This document shows positions 33,638 to 43,407 of a DNA stretch of 64,000 bases, piece after piece. The translations under genes and the position numbers were made by a program. Source of the DNA: Leptospirillum ferrooxidans C2-3 (GTDB lineage Bacteria; Nitrospirota; Leptospirillia; Leptospirillales; Leptospirillaceae); NCBI RefSeq assembly GCF_000284315.1, contig NC_017094.1:341486-405485 (forward strand), in the 5' to 3' direction. Under the pieces are notes generated by a model, which did not search any database, was not told the origin of the DNA, and saw only the letters and a list, made by a program, of their open reading frames with translations. How positions within the stretch are numbered: position 1 is the first letter of the stretch; each line of letters begins with the position of its first letter.

Positions 33638-34561
33638 TTATGGAAAAATATGGATGGGAAGCGGAATGGATTCATTAAAAAATTTCGACAGGGCCAAAAG
33701 GCGCTCGTAAGAGACCGGTCTGACTTCAGGAGAGGGAGGCATTCTCGCCACTGAATAGAGGTCCCATCGACTGATTTTGGCACCACCCGCAACGAGCTTC
33801 CCCATGGCTTGCTGCATATGCTTGCTCCAGTCTCCTTCAGGATGAAAACTCACTGTTGGGGAAATATAGTCCATGACCATGGTCTGGATTGTGACAGGGG
33901 TTTCTTGAAGCGTCTCCTCGACCTGTTTCCAGTAGGATGGAAAACGGAGACCGGACCGGTCGAGAAAGGCAAAACTCTCTGCATCCGCCGCATCGATTTT
34001 AAACCAGATGGACCAGGGGATTCTCTCAGATTCCAGAGTATTTTTCTGCTTGAAAAGATCCAGCACTTTTCTCCTGGTCGATGCCTTAAAAAGCCCCGTG
34101 CCATTCGTAATGATCCGGATTGTGACTTCATGGGTGCGTTTTTGGAAAAAGGCAAGGACCTTTTCCAAAACTTCCGGGAATTCCGGAACCATTGTGGGCT
34201 CCCCGTCCCCTGAAAAGGAGACATCGGTCAGTATTCTCTGGGCCATTGGAGTCTGGTCAAATGGAGGTACGGAAAAAAACTGGTTGGTTTCCACAAGATC
34301 GATCAGGTGTGAAAGTTCGGCGATGACCCTGTCCGGGTCGACTTTCTGATGGATCTTCTGAATATGGGCCATTCCTTCCGGAGTCCTATCGACCTGACAA
34401 TAGATGCAATCAAAGTTGCAGCCCTTGTCCGGGTTCATGTTAATGCCGACCGAAAGTCCTCCGGAACGTCTGGATATGACCGGGTAAACATGAATATTGT
34501 TCCTGAATCGTCTTTGATGATCTGAAAAGAGAAATTTCAATGCCGAAGATGGGTTGTCCAA
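33638..34561 (-). CDS. Radical SAM protein
   Basis: The 307-residue protein contains CNFDCIYC (Cx3Cx2C, 4Fe-4S cluster) near residue 48, GGLSVGINMNPDKG before it, and FSGDGEPTMVPEF after it, consistent with the COG0731-type radical SAM group. SAM cleavage would give a deoxyadenosyl radical; the substrate is unknown. It overlaps the PP-loop gene upstream by 25 bases, so both are co-translated and possibly act in one modification pathway. Confidence 0.8.
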   Translation of the reverse strand: MDNPSSALKFLFSDHQRRFRNNIHVYPVISRRSGGLSVGINMNPDKGCNFDCIYCQVDRTPEGMAHIQKIHQKVDPDRVIAELSHLIDLVETNQFFSVPPFDQTPMAQRILTDVSFSGDGEPTMVPEFPEVLEKVLAFFQKRTHEVTIRIITNGTGLFKASTRRKVLDLFKQKNTLESERIPWSIWFKIDAADAESFAFLDRSGLRFPSYWKQVEETLQETPVTIQTMVMDYISPTVSFHPEGDWSKHMQQAMGKLVAGGAKISRWDLYSVARMPPSPEVRPVSYERLLALSKFFNESIPLPIHIFP

Positions 34562-35538
34562 TGGTCCTCCCTCAGAAAGGGGCTTTCTTCAAGGGGTGGT
34601 TCGAGAGAGAGAATATGGTTGCTTTCTCCCCAGACGGTTTTGGCGGGAATAGGTGTGTATCCCCGTTCATGTTCTGGAAAATGGGGCCAAAGAGCTCCGT
34701 AGACGATTTCATCCATATGGGGTGGAAGGGGTGCCGGGAAAAAAACACTGGGGCCATTAAAGCCTTCCGGGTGAAAGGAGACGCCAAGTCCCGAGATCTT
34801 TTCGTCGAGCGCCTTGTTGTCTTTTTCATTTCGACCAAGAATCACCCACGTGGAGTCTTCGAATCGATAGTGGCGGCCGTGTCGGAGAAGTGATGCATTT
34901 TCCCTTGATCTTCCGTCATCAAGGGTAATGAAATCAGTGACCCTTTCCCGAAAATGCTCATCGGTCAAAAGACATCCTCCGGCGGGGCTTGGAATGGTCT
35001 TGAATCCGAATTTTTTGGCGAGGGCGAGTTGGGGTTTTCTGGAGCGTCCTGCCCATCCAAAAAGCTTTTTTCGGTCGACTATCCCTTCCTTTTCCATGCG
35101 AGTCTCAGGGAGGAGCCTTGCCGACAATGGGCGCAGGATTTCTCCTTCCATTCCGGCTTCCTGATCGATTACGTATAATGTATCCCTTTTTTGGCTCATG
35201 GGTCTTTGGCCGACAACCTCTCCTGTTACCAGAAAGCTCGTACCGGTTTCATCCATAACCTTCTTGGCAATGGTAAACATGAGTATCCTGCAGTCGATAC
35301 AGGGGTTGACCACTGAGCCATAACCAAACTCGGGATTTTTCAATACATCAATAAAGGCATCCCCTTTTGGACGGCGGAGCAGGGGAACCCCCAATTCCGC
35401 CGCCATGGTTTCAGCAGTGTTTTCGCAGCCGAAGGGACTTTCAAGGTGGAGACCCACCAGTTCAATGCCCTGCTCCAGAAGGAGCCTGCCCGCGAGGGAA
35501 GAGTCCAGTCCTCCGGAAAGAAGTAAAAGTCCTTTCAA
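34537..35538 (-). CDS. PP-loop ATPase, tRNA thiolation type
   Basis: The 333-residue protein starts with the PP-loop LLLSGGLDSSLA and has NPCIDCRILM with a CxxC and GEVVGQRPMSQ, as in MnmA/ThiI-like thiouridylases that adenylate a nucleobase before sulfur transfer. The C-terminal 130 residues (VILGRNEKDNKALDE) resemble an NFACT-like or RNA-binding part. The exact tRNA position cannot be told. It overlaps the monooxygenase-like gene by four bases and the radical SAM gene by 25 bases. Confidence 0.75.
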   Translation of the reverse strand: MKGLLLLSGGLDSSLAGRLLLEQGIELVGLHLESPFGCENTAETMAAELGVPLLRRPKGDAFIDVLKNPEFGYGSVVNPCIDCRILMFTIAKKVMDETGTSFLVTGEVVGQRPMSQKRDTLYVIDQEAGMEGEILRPLSARLLPETRMEKEGIVDRKKLFGWAGRSRKPQLALAKKFGFKTIPSPAGGCLLTDEHFRERVTDFITLDDGRSRENASLLRHGRHYRFEDSTWVILGRNEKDNKALDEKISGLGVSFHPEGFNGPSVFFPAPLPPHMDEIVYGALWPHFPEHERGYTPIPAKTVWGESNHILSLEPPLEESPFLREDHWTTHLRH

Positions 35539-35846
35539 TCAACATCCTTGTCGGAATCGGAAATGACTTCATGAATTTCAAGAACATTCGGTCCGGAAAA
35601 CATTTCTCTGGGAGGGTGGTTGGAATGGGCTTTTTTAAAGGAGTCCGAGCGGGTCCAGTTCTTGAAGTCCTCCATTGTCTCCCAAAAGGTCATGACACTG
35701 TAGTACTCAGAATCGATGGGCTTTAAAATCAGGTTGCGAATGAAGCCCGGTGATCCGTCGATCAGTCCCTTCCTGTTCTTGAAGCGTTCTTCAAAGTCTT
35801 TTTCAAATCCTTTGGCAACAAGAATGCGATTGGCAACAACAAACAT
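35535..35846 (-). CDS. Antibiotic biosynthesis monooxygenase / HmoA-like protein
   Basis: The 103-residue protein (MFVVANRILVAKGFEKDFEE, GLIDGSPGFIRNLILKP, YSVMTFWETMEDFKNWTRSDSF) is a dimeric ferredoxin-like ABM domain, like IsdG/HmoA haem-degrading proteins. The Asn near the start (VVAN) and W in the W-x-W-like region are conserved in that family. ATG 35846 has AAAGGA upstream; the longer frame lacks a site. A haem role is plausible for a cytochrome-rich organism but not proven. Confidence 0.7.
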   Translation of the reverse strand: MFVVANRILVAKGFEKDFEERFKNRKGLIDGSPGFIRNLILKPIDSEYYSVMTFWETMEDFKNWTRSDSFKKAHSNHPPREMFSGPNVLEIHEVISDSDKDVD

Positions 35847-35989
35847 GGCAATCCTTTCGTTAGGGAGAGGTGAGGGGAAAAGAAGCATTCCATCCTAAGT
35901 GTGTCACATTTGTTCGTATGGTTTCGAAATTGAATCCCCTTAGTGTTTCATTGATCGGGTGCGGATTCAAGGGTCCACTCGCTGTTTGG

Positions 35990-37000
35990 CTAGGAGCCTT
36001 CACTGGCCTCCCACCCTGAAGGAGTCAGCTTTCTACCGGAAGGAGTCCTGGCGAGGAATCCTTCCTTCAAAAGGTAAGGCTCCACGACATCGATCAGGGT
36101 TTCGGGATCCATTTGAAGAGTTGCCGCGATGGCTTCAATTCCCACTGGGCCGCCTTCGTAGACGGACCGGATTGTTTCAAGAAACTTCCTGTCCACCCGG
36201 TTCAGGCCTCTTGTGTCTATTCCCTCCATTTGAAGGGCCTCTTTTGCCAGTGAGACTGTGATAACCCCGTTCCCCCTTACCTGAGCAAAGTCCCTGACTC
36301 TTTTTAAAAGCCTGTTGGCTATCCTTGGGGTCCCCCGTGAACGTTGCCCAATTTCATTTGCCGCATCAGGGGTCATCATGATCTCCAGAATCTTTGCAGA
36401 CCGTTCCAGAATCCGGGCAAGTTCCGCGGGAGTGTAAAAGTCCATATCCCTTTGTATTCCGAATCGGTCTCTAAGGGGAGCGGAGAGGAGACCCGCTCTT
36501 GTGGTGGCGCCAACAAGGGTAAAGGTCTGAAGCCGATGGCGGAATGTTCTGGCTGCCGATCCTTTGTCAAAGACGACATCGATGGCAAAGTCCTCCATCG
36601 CTGTGTATAAAATCTCTTCAACAGGGCGTGGAAGTCTGTGGATTTCATCAATAAACAGAACCGTTCCCGGGGCCATTCTAGTCAAGATTCCCACCAGGTC
36701 CCCCCCTTTTTCAAGGGCAGGTCCTGTTGTTCCCTGAAAGGGGACGCCCATGGCCTTTGCAATCAGGCTGGAAAGCGTTGTTTTCCCGAGCCCTGGTGGG
36801 CCATGGAACAGAATATGATCCAGGGCCTCTCCCCGGATGATGGCGGCTTCAATGGCAATGTGCAGGCTTCTGGTGACATCTTCCTGACCGACATAGTCTT
36901 CGAAAGAGCGGGGACGAAGCTGATTCGATTCCCTGTTCTCTTCTGCAATGTTCTCTTCGATTTCCTCTTCAGGAAATGGTGTGGGATCAGTCAGATCCAA
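35990..37000 (-). CDS. ruvB: Holliday junction helicase RuvB
   Basis: The 336-residue protein is a standard Ruv[16 protein letters not shown], Walker [11 protein letters not shown], Walker [10 protein letters not shown], sensor [17 protein letters not shown], and the winged-helix end [12 protein letters not shown]. It is the ring motor that migrates Holliday junctions with RuvA. The start is TTG at 37000 with GGAGG eight bases upstream, giving the normal length and a 14-base overlap with ruvA; an ATG at 37072 would need an 86-base overlap and has no site. Confidence 0.95.
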   Translation of the reverse strand: MDLTDPTPFPEEEIEENIAEENRESNQLRPRSFEDYVGQEDVTRSLHIAIEAAIIRGEALDHILFHGPPGLGKTTLSSLIAKAMGVPFQGTTGPALEKGGDLVGILTRMAPGTVLFIDEIHRLPRPVEEILYTAMEDFAIDVVFDKGSAARTFRHRLQTFTLVGATTRAGLLSAPLRDRFGIQRDMDFYTPAELARILERSAKILEIMMTPDAANEIGQRSRGTPRIANRLLKRVRDFAQVRGNGVITVSLAKEALQMEGIDTRGLNRVDRKFLETIRSVYEGGPVGIEAIAATLQMDPETLIDVVEPYLLKEGFLARTPSGRKLTPSGWEASEGS

Positions 37001-37616
37001 TTCTGTAAACCTCCGAGAAAAGCTCTTCAATGGTACGAATGTCGGGGTTCTTCTTGAGAGCTGCGGCGACAAGTCTTGATGCTTCGATCGGAGTGTGTCC
37101 GAATTGTTGGACCAATGTCTCCCTGACCAGGGATGAAATATCTGTCAGCGAAGCTGTTTTGTTCTTCCCGGTGGGTTCGGCCGGAATCAGGGGTGTTGAT
37201 ATGGGCTGGACTTCTTCCTTCAGCTCGGAAATGATTTTTTTAGCGGTTTTGTCTCCGACTCCCTTGAGTGTTTTCAATCGGGAGACATCTCCCTGCGAGA
37301 TCATGGAAAGCATCTCCTCGACAGGAAGGGAAAGAATTCGCAGTGCGGTCATGGGGCCAAGTCCCTGAACCTTTCTGAGAAGAAGAAAAAGGTCCTGTTC
37401 TTCTTTTGTGGGAAACCCAACAAGGGTTGGAGAATCCTGATGTTCGCTCCAGAAGAACTGGGTATACAGGCTTAACTCGGAAGATTCTGAATCGGTTCCC
37501 GACAGGACACTCATCGAGTAGGGCGATAGGTGGACCCGATACCCGACAGCTCCCGCGCGAAGGGTAATGGCATCTTCTTCCCAGGAGATGATTGTTCCGA
37601 ACAATCTTGAAATCAT
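36987..37616 (-). CDS. ruvA: Holliday junction DNA helicase subunit RuvA
   Basis: The 209-residue protein shows MISRLFGTI at the start (OB fold), two HhH motifs ([13 protein letters not shown] and [19 protein letters not shown]), and a C-terminal RuvB-contact domain (REALV-like ... [16 protein letters not shown]). It binds the four-way junction as a tetramer and directs RuvB. ATG overlaps the ruvC stop (ATGA). The order ruvC-ruvA-ruvB is common. Confidence 0.95.
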   Translation of the reverse strand: MISRLFGTIISWEEDAITLRAGAVGYRVHLSPYSMSVLSGTDSESSELSLYTQFFWSEHQDSPTLVGFPTKEEQDLFLLLRKVQGLGPMTALRILSLPVEEMLSMISQGDVSRLKTLKGVGDKTAKKIISELKEEVQPISTPLIPAEPTGKNKTASLTDISSLVRETLVQQFGHTPIEASRLVAAALKKNPDIRTIEELFSEVYRIGSD

Positions 37617-38137
37617 GGGGGCAATAACCTGCTGAAACCGAGAAAAGCCAATCCCATGGCATCGCCTTCATGAGTGCTTGAAAGATGAAGTCTCGGGCCA
37701 AGCCATATGGCAAGGGACTCCTGGACGGCCTCTTTGGAGGCGCCACCATAACCCGTGATCCTGTGCTTGAGCTCTCTTGGAGATATGGTCGTAAAAGCGA
37801 GGTGCAGTTTGTTCGACAGAAGAGCAACGACACCGATGACCGGTCCCAGCATCAAACCGGCGTTAGGTGCATTTTTCCTGTTGAAATGATCTTCAATGAT
37901 CACGGCATTGGGCCGGTGGGTCTTTGCGATTTGTTCAAGCCGGTCATAAATCTCGCCGATCCTTCCCTCGACGGGTGTTTTCGGAGATGTCCTGATCGTT
38001 CCTTGGGCCAATATGCGAACTGTCTCGAGAGATGTTCCGGATAGAACCGCATAGCCTGTTGCGGCAAGTCCGGGATCAACACCCAGTACGGTAAAGGAAG
38101 AGCCCCTTTGAACCGTGGGGAGATTCGGTCCCCCCAC
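37613..38137 (-). CDS. ruvC: Holliday junction resolvase RuvC
   Basis: The protein (174 residues from GTG 38137) has LGVDPGLAATGYAVL with the first catalytic Asp, IIEDHFNRKNAPNAGLMLGPVIG with the Glu, and the final EGDAMGLAF with Asp. It cuts Holliday junctions. The longer frame runs back into htrA and has no ribosome site, whereas GTG 38137 has AGGAAG seven bases upstream and lies after the htrA stop. The start is therefore a choice, not proven. Confidence 0.92.
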   Translation of the reverse strand: MGGPNLPTVQRGSSFTVLGVDPGLAATGYAVLSGTSLETVRILAQGTIRTSPKTPVEGRIGEIYDRLEQIAKTHRPNAVIIEDHFNRKNAPNAGLMLGPVIGVVALLSNKLHLAFTTISPRELKHRITGYGGASKEAVQESLAIWLGPRLHLSSTHEGDAMGLAFLGFSRLLPP

Positions 38138-38153
38138 GGGCAGGCTTCCTGTT

Positions 38154-39656
38154 TTAGGGAGAGAGGGGGACATAAGAATATCGGCCATCCCGCAGGACGG
38201 ACAGGACCGCATCCTGGTCCTTTTTGATTTTCTTAGCAATGCGAATATATTCGCTGACCGAGTGCACACTGTGCCTGTTCACTTCGACAATGATATCCCC
38301 TCTTCTGAGACCGGCGCTTTCGGCAACAGAACCAGAGGCCACCCCCTCGACAATAACCCCTTCAAGATGAGCGGGAAGATTCAGTTGCTGGCGCATCTCT
38401 GCGGTGATATCAGTAATGACGAGTCCCTTCAGGACATTGTTAAGTTTTGGAGAGGATGGCTTCTCAACGTGATTTCCGGCCATTGCGATATTTGCCGGAA
38501 GCTCTCCGATCATGACAGGAATATTTCTCTTGTCACCATTTCTGATGACTGTAATCCGGACATTTGTTCCAGGTGCAATGCGCGACACCCTGAACCGAAG
38601 ATCGTTGGCATCCTGAATTTCATGGTCGTCAAGTGCGATGATCACGTCACCCCGCTTGAAGCCTGCATGACTTGCGGGACCATCCGGAAGAATGTCGCTG
38701 ACAAGAACACCCTTTTTGCTGGAAAGATGAAATTGACGCTCGATTACCGGTGATATGTTCTGGATCGATACGCCAAGCCAACCACGAACGACTCGTCCCT
38801 TCGTTCTGAGGTCGTTGACGACTTGCCGTACCATTTCGGCCGGAATGGCAAAACCAATCCCTTCATAGCCGCCATTTGTTGTGTAGATGGCGGTATTCAT
38901 CCCGATGACCTGTCCGAAGAGATTGACAAGAGGACCACCGGAGTTTCCAGGATTGATGGCAGCATCTGTCTGGATAAAATTTTCGTACTGTTCAATTCCG
39001 ATATTGCTTCTTTTCAGTGCGGATACAATTCCCATGGTGATGGATTGTGTCAGACCAAAAGGTGATCCCATGGCAAGGACAATGGTCCCGACGCTGACCT
39101 TTTTCGAATCGCCCCAGGAAACGATCGGGAGGTCATGTTTCGGGTGGATCCGGATCACCGCAACATCAGTCATGGGGTCTTTTCCGATAATGGTGGCCCG
39201 GTAGCTTGACTTGTCAGAGAGGACAACGGTGACCTTAGTGGCATGTTTGACCACATGATAGTTTGTAACGATGTAGCCATCCTTGGAGATGATGAAGCCC
39301 GACCCCAGGCTTCTCTCAACATGTTTCTGCGGAGCTCCTCCGGGAGCCTGATTGCCGAAAAACTGCCTGAAAAAGGGGTCGTTCATGAATGGATTCTGCG
39401 GTTTTGCCGTTACGACGGATGTTGTCGAAATGTTGACGACTGACGGAATGACCGCTTTTGAAACCGTCACAAACACATTCTGAAGTGCGAGACCCGGAGC
39501 AACTTCCTCCTTTGATATCGGAGCGGAAGGAGTTCCATCACTAGCCCTTGCTGGCTGCGGTGTCATGGAGAGAATGAGCGATAAGGAAAGGCCTAGTGAT
39601 ATAAGGGAGGTCCGTGTCAGTTTCTTGGGGGTTTCTATTTGTGAAGATTGGATCAT
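38154..39656 (-). CDS. HtrA/DegP-like periplasmic serine protease
   Basis: The 500-residue protein has a signal peptide (SLISLGLSLSLILSM ... ARA), a trypsin-like domain with TNYHVVKHA (His), DVAVIRI (Asp) and INPGNSGGPL (Ser), and two PDZ domains (GWLGVSIQNI and LKGLVITDITAEM). It degrades or refolds damaged envelope proteins, which suits an acid habitat. AAGGAG precedes the ATG. It lies 26 bases after a response regulator and before ruvC in what looks like one operon. Confidence 0.92.
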   Translation of the reverse strand: MIQSSQIETPKKLTRTSLISLGLSLSLILSMTPQPARASDGTPSAPISKEEVAPGLALQNVFVTVSKAVIPSVVNISTTSVVTAKPQNPFMNDPFFRQFFGNQAPGGAPQKHVERSLGSGFIISKDGYIVTNYHVVKHATKVTVVLSDKSSYRATIIGKDPMTDVAVIRIHPKHDLPIVSWGDSKKVSVGTIVLAMGSPFGLTQSITMGIVSALKRSNIGIEQYENFIQTDAAINPGNSGGPLVNLFGQVIGMNTAIYTTNGGYEGIGFAIPAEMVRQVVNDLRTKGRVVRGWLGVSIQNISPVIERQFHLSSKKGVLVSDILPDGPASHAGFKRGDVIIALDDHEIQDANDLRFRVSRIAPGTNVRITVIRNGDKRNIPVMIGELPANIAMAGNHVEKPSSPKLNNVLKGLVITDITAEMRQQLNLPAHLEGVIVEGVASGSVAESAGLRRGDIIVEVNRHSVHSVSEYIRIAKKIKKDQDAVLSVLRDGRYSYVPLSP

Positions 39657-39682
39657 TTTCGGCGTTCTCCTTCGAATGATGG

Positions 39683-40144
39683 TCAGTCCGTATTTCCGGG
39701 GGGGGACTGCTTCAGATGGCCGCTTGGTGAGCGTCCAATGGCGTCAAGTGTTCGCTGAACGACCTCTATGATCTCCTGTTTTTTGAATGGCTTTGGAATG
39801 AGGTCAATGGCTCCGAGAGAAAGGGCCTCGACCCAGAGGTGTTCGTCACCGAATGCGGTCAGTATGATCACGGGAAGATCCGGATGGTCTTTCTTGATCG
39901 ACCTGAGAAGGTCCATCCCGCTTCTTCCTGGCATGCGAAGATCTGTGAGGATCAGGGAGGCTTCCTCCCTGTCAAGATGAGCGATGGCTTCTTCGGCAGA
40001 TTGGGAAACGGATACTGCAAAGCCCCCTTTTTTCAGAATTTCTTCCAAAAGGTCAAGCGCAACCACATCGTCTTCAACGACCAGAATTTTTTTTCGGTTT
40101 TTCTGAGACGCCGACATTGGCAGAGTTTCCGAGTCAAGAGGCAT
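39683..40144 (-). CDS. Response regulator, receiver domain only
   Basis: The 153-residue protein is a CheY-like receiver: ILVVEDDVVALDLLEEIL (acid pocket), LILTDLRMPGRSGMDLL (phospho-Asp), VIILTAFG (Thr), and LIPKPF (Lys). There is no output domain; 25 extra residues are on the C-terminus. It follows the histidine kinase by 20 bases, so they form a pair. It may signal by protein contact. ATG 40117 is an alternative start. Confidence 0.88.
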   Translation of the reverse strand: MPLDSETLPMSASQKNRKKILVVEDDVVALDLLEEILKKGGFAVSVSQSAEEAIAHLDREEASLILTDLRMPGRSGMDLLRSIKKDHPDLPVIILTAFGDEHLWVEALSLGAIDLIPKPFKKQEIIEVVQRTLDAIGRSPSGHLKQSPPGNTD

Positions 40145-40164
40145 AGTTGAAACCTACCATATCA

Positions 40165-41802
40165 TCAAAAGGTGTTCAAGGGGTTTTGCCCCCTGTTTCG
40201 GCCTACAGGAACCATTACAACAAAATGTCCGCCCGGTCCTGTCCCCAGAGAAAGGTTACCTCCGAGATCATCGATGATTTTACGGCTGATGGCAAGGCCA
40301 AGTCCGGTTCCATGAGATTTGGTTGTGAAAAAAGGTTCAAAAATCCGCTCAACCAGATCTTCAGGAACTCCTGGCCCGCTGTCCTGAACATGGATCTCAA
40401 CATAATCGCCGTTTTGATGGCCAGAGATTTCTATTGTGCCATGCTGACCGGAAGCATCTATAGCATTTTCAATAAAGTTCAGAAAAACCCCCTGAAGGCT
40501 TTCCCGGTCAGACTGGACTAGAGGGCATTCCGGTGGAAACTGATAGGTGATGGTAATCCCCATCGACTCGGTTCTGGGTTGGACAAGAAAGAGAATATCT
40601 TCTATTAGGGAAGGCAGATTCAGTGACGTGGTCGGAGGGGGATCCCTTCGGCTCATGCTGAGAAGCTTCCTGATGGCTTTGATCATCCGGTCGATCTGGC
40701 CAAGGATCACATGCAGATGCTTTTCTACCGAAGGAGGGAGTCCTTCTTCTTCAAGAGACAACTCCACATGTCCGCTTATGGAATGAAGGGGATTCCCGAG
40801 CTCGTGCGCGACAATCGCGAGGCTTTCTCCGATGGCAGCCATTTTCTCCAGTTCTGAAAGTTTCCTCTGGAAAAAAAACATGTTTCGTCCGGCTTCTTCT
40901 AGGGAGGCATTTTTCTGAATCAATTCATGCGTGGCTTCAGTGATCTTGTTTGTCAGCGTGTCATTGAATTCCTGAACCCGTTGAAGGAGCTTCCTGTTTT
41001 CTTCCGTCCGGTCAGAAAGAATGGAAAGCATCTTGTTGAAACCTCCACTGAACTGCCTGATTTCAAATGTTCCGACAGGGTCAACGCGGACGTCGAGGTC
41101 TCCTTCCCCAACTCTCTCCATAGCTTGAGAGACTTGGTAGAGGGGGGTCAGGACCAGTTTCTTGACGACAATCGAGAGAAGAAATGCCAGCAACAAAAAT
41201 CCTGAAAGAAGGAGGAGAAGTGTCCTGTTTTGCTCCCTCTGTGCAAGCATGTCTGCTTCATAAAGTGAAATAAGGACCCCAACGGTTCCAAGCTTTTTGT
41301 TGTGGTGGAGAAATGGGACAACGACATAAAGTCCGGATCGGGTCCCGATAGGTTCCCGGACGCTGATCCAGTTCAGGTGATGGGAGATGACAACGGTATG
41401 GGCCTGACTTTCCTTGAGGGACAAAGGCGTATTGGGGTAGCTGATGATTCTGGGAAATTCTTCTCCCTCTGTGAGCAGATCGACCCGTTTGACGTTATGC
41501 CGGATGGTCATGACCGCTTTCATCTCTTTTTGGAGAGCGATCAGTCCCCGTCGATCGACAGTCGCTCTCGATCCGGTCGCTCCGTTTGCCGCCGGGAGAA
41601 TCCTGTCCGCTTCATGGTGCATCTCCACTCCGAAGGCAAACTCCTGGGCGACAAGGCGACCTTCGTTTTCAAGGGCAAGGACTGCTCCCCTGTGAACAAG
41701 AATATTATCCCAAAAAGCAAACGCACCCATCAGCGCAGAAATCAGTGCGGCCACAATAACGATCATGAGTGGTTGAAGCCTGATGGGTGGCTGGATGGTC
41801 AT
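40165..41802 (-). CDS. Membrane sensor histidine kinase
   Basis: The 545-residue kinase has a first membrane helix at about 12-30, a periplasmic sensor of about 165 residues, a second helix at about 196-216, HAMP (LTPLYQVSQAMERVGEGDLD), a coiled coil, HisKA with IVAHELGNPLHSI (phospho-His), and HATPase with NFIENAIDA, DSGPGVP, FFTTK and GTGLGLAI. ATG begins two bases after the carbonic-anhydrase-like stop. Grouping with HtrA suggests an envelope or acid stress signal. Confidence 0.92.
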   Translation of the reverse strand: MTIQPPIRLQPLMIVIVAALISALMGAFAFWDNILVHRGAVLALENEGRLVAQEFAFGVEMHHEADRILPAANGATGSRATVDRRGLIALQKEMKAVMTIRHNVKRVDLLTEGEEFPRIISYPNTPLSLKESQAHTVVISHHLNWISVREPIGTRSGLYVVVPFLHHNKKLGTVGVLISLYEADMLAQREQNRTLLLLLSGFLLLAFLLSIVVKKLVLTPLYQVSQAMERVGEGDLDVRVDPVGTFEIRQFSGGFNKMLSILSDRTEENRKLLQRVQEFNDTLTNKITEATHELIQKNASLEEAGRNMFFFQRKLSELEKMAAIGESLAIVAHELGNPLHSISGHVELSLEEEGLPPSVEKHLHVILGQIDRMIKAIRKLLSMSRRDPPPTTSLNLPSLIEDILFLVQPRTESMGITITYQFPPECPLVQSDRESLQGVFLNFIENAIDASGQHGTIEISGHQNGDYVEIHVQDSGPGVPEDLVERIFEPFFTTKSHGTGLGLAISRKIIDDLGGNLSLGTGPGGHFVVMVPVGRNRGQNPLNTF

Positions 41803-41804
41803 CG

Positions 41805-42335
41805 TTATTTAGCTGAAATCGGGTAAGGACTGTTTTTATAATTCTGGCTGTAGGAGATGTAGTGGCGGGCCGATTGTCTTATCCACTCTTTTTCTTCATC
41901 TGTCAGAGTTCTCTTGACTTTCGCCGGGCTGCCAAGGGCGAGATGCCCTGACGGGATAATTGTGCCTTCTGTGACCAGGGAGCCTGCTCCAATAATCGTG
42001 TCGTCTCCGATAACAGCTCCATCCATGATAATGGATCCCATGCCGACAAGGATCCTGTTGCCCAATGTGCACCCATGGAGAATGACCCGATGGCCCACGG
42101 TGACATTGGACCCTATCGTGAGTGAAAATCTGTTTCTTGTGACATGACATACGGATAGATCCTGAATGTTGGTTCTTTGCCCGATTCGGATTCGATGAAC
42201 GTCCCCTCTGACAACCGCTCCGAACCAGATGGAGGAATCTTTTCCGATTGTTGTGTCCCCAATCACCTGCGCTGATTCGGCAATCCATGCCGATGGAGCA
42301 ATTTTGGGGAGAATACCCTTATAAGGGAGGATCAT
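41805..42335 (-). CDS. Gamma-class carbonic anhydrase-like hexapeptide protein
   Basis: The 176-residue protein is a left-handed beta-helix with hexapeptide repeats (AQVIGDTTIGKDSSIWFGAV, SIIMDGAVIGDDTIIGAGS). Three His expected to bind metal are present in CHVTRNRF and GHRVILHG. This matches the gamma carbonic anhydrase/YrdA/PaaY group; activity is not certain because some members lack it. It heads the leftward row with the kinase. Length is normal. Confidence 0.8.
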   Translation of the reverse strand: MILPYKGILPKIAPSAWIAESAQVIGDTTIGKDSSIWFGAVVRGDVHRIRIGQRTNIQDLSVCHVTRNRFSLTIGSNVTVGHRVILHGCTLGNRILVGMGSIIMDGAVIGDDTIIGAGSLVTEGTIIPSGHLALGSPAKVKRTLTDEEKEWIRQSARHYISYSQNYKNSPYPISAK

Positions 42336-42517
42336 GGGAAAGCTCCTTGAAAACCTTTAGGCATCTGTCTGGCCGGCAATGCACTGACGACTTTCTGATG
42401 CAAATTGATGATAATGATGAGGATAACAAATGTGGGATCTGTCTTCCAGCGATCTTGCCGGAAAACATTCTCGATTTTTGATCAGGATTTTCAGGAATCA
42501 ATCTGGGGAAAATAAAG

Positions 42518-43198
42518 ATGATCAGGGCTGTTCTGTTTGATTTTAATGGGGTCATTATTGATGATGAGCGGGTGCATCTTGATCTTTTTGTAGAAGTCCT
42601 TTCTCCTTATGGAGTTGTTGTCGACAGGGACTTGTATTGGAAAGAGTTTCTGGGGATGGACGACAGGGGTGCTCTATCAGGCCTTTGGTCCAGCCATTTT
42701 GGAAAGCCCCCTGAAGATCAGATACTCTGTGAACTGATTGAAAAAAAAGCGAAAATTTATATGGAGAGACTCTCTTCAGGTCTCCCTCTGTATAACGGCG
42801 TTTTATCCCTGGTGACGGATCTGTCCCATATTTATCCCATGGGAATTGTTTCGGGGGCCCTTCGCCCAGAAATTGAGGGGACTCTTTCTCAAAACGGTTT
42901 GATGGAGTGTTTTCAATTTATTGTCAGCGCTGAGGATACGGAAAGAGGGAAGCCGGATCCCGAAGGGTATGTAAAAGGCTTCTCCCGTTTGGCCTTGATG
43001 GACTGCCTGGAAGGGCTTTCTCATGACGAGGTTCTGGTGATTGAAGATTCTGTCCAGGGCGTGGAAGCAGCAAAGCGCGCGGGGTTAAAAGCATTTGCCG
43101 TTTGCCATACCTACTCGCCACAATCTTTTTTCCATGCGGACAGGGTTTATCCGGATGTCGGGAAGATCCAGCTTCAGGATGTGCTTTCGCTGCCCTGA
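42518..43198 (+). CDS. HAD-family hydrolase, beta-phosphoglucomutase-like
   Basis: The 226-residue protein has the HAD fold: motif I VLFDFNGVIIDDE, motif II VSGA, motif III with GKPDPEGY and motif IV VIEDSVQGVEAAKRAG, plus a helical cap after motif I. In motif I the general-acid Asp (DxD) is Asn (DFNG). This is seen in some HAD relatives and may reduce or change activity. Substrate unknown. It is divergent from the carbonic-anhydrase-like gene. Confidence 0.82.
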   Translation: MIRAVLFDFNGVIIDDERVHLDLFVEVLSPYGVVVDRDLYWKEFLGMDDRGALSGLWSSHFGKPPEDQILCELIEKKAKIYMERLSSGLPLYNGVLSLVTDLSHIYPMGIVSGALRPEIEGTLSQNGLMECFQFIVSAEDTERGKPDPEGYVKGFSRLALMDCLEGLSHDEVLVIEDSVQGVEAAKRAGLKAFAVCHTYSPQSFFHADRVYPDVGKIQLQDVLSLP

Positions 43199-43407
43199 AC
43201 TGTGGAGTGTATCAGGATATTTCGTGAGATCACATTGTTCCTGTGATGGGTATCACCGATTTTTGGGGAGAATACTTTAAAATATGATAAAATGCATCCG
43301 GCATTACCTCTGTGTCTTGAGTGGCAATGGGTGTTTTGTTTTGTCAAGGACATTTTTCACGTTGTGTTTTGGTTCTTAACTTTTATGGTTTTTATGAGGA
43401 GTATTGA

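Noticed and set aside
36998-37072. ATG start for RuvB at 37072
   Set aside because: It would give a long overlap with ruvA and extra non-family residues; TTG 37000 has a proper GGAGG site.
42518-43198. HAD protein with DFNG as a novel enzyme
   Set aside because: The Asp to Asn change is notable, but similar DFNG variants occur in ordinary HAD relatives, so it is recorded in the annotation only.
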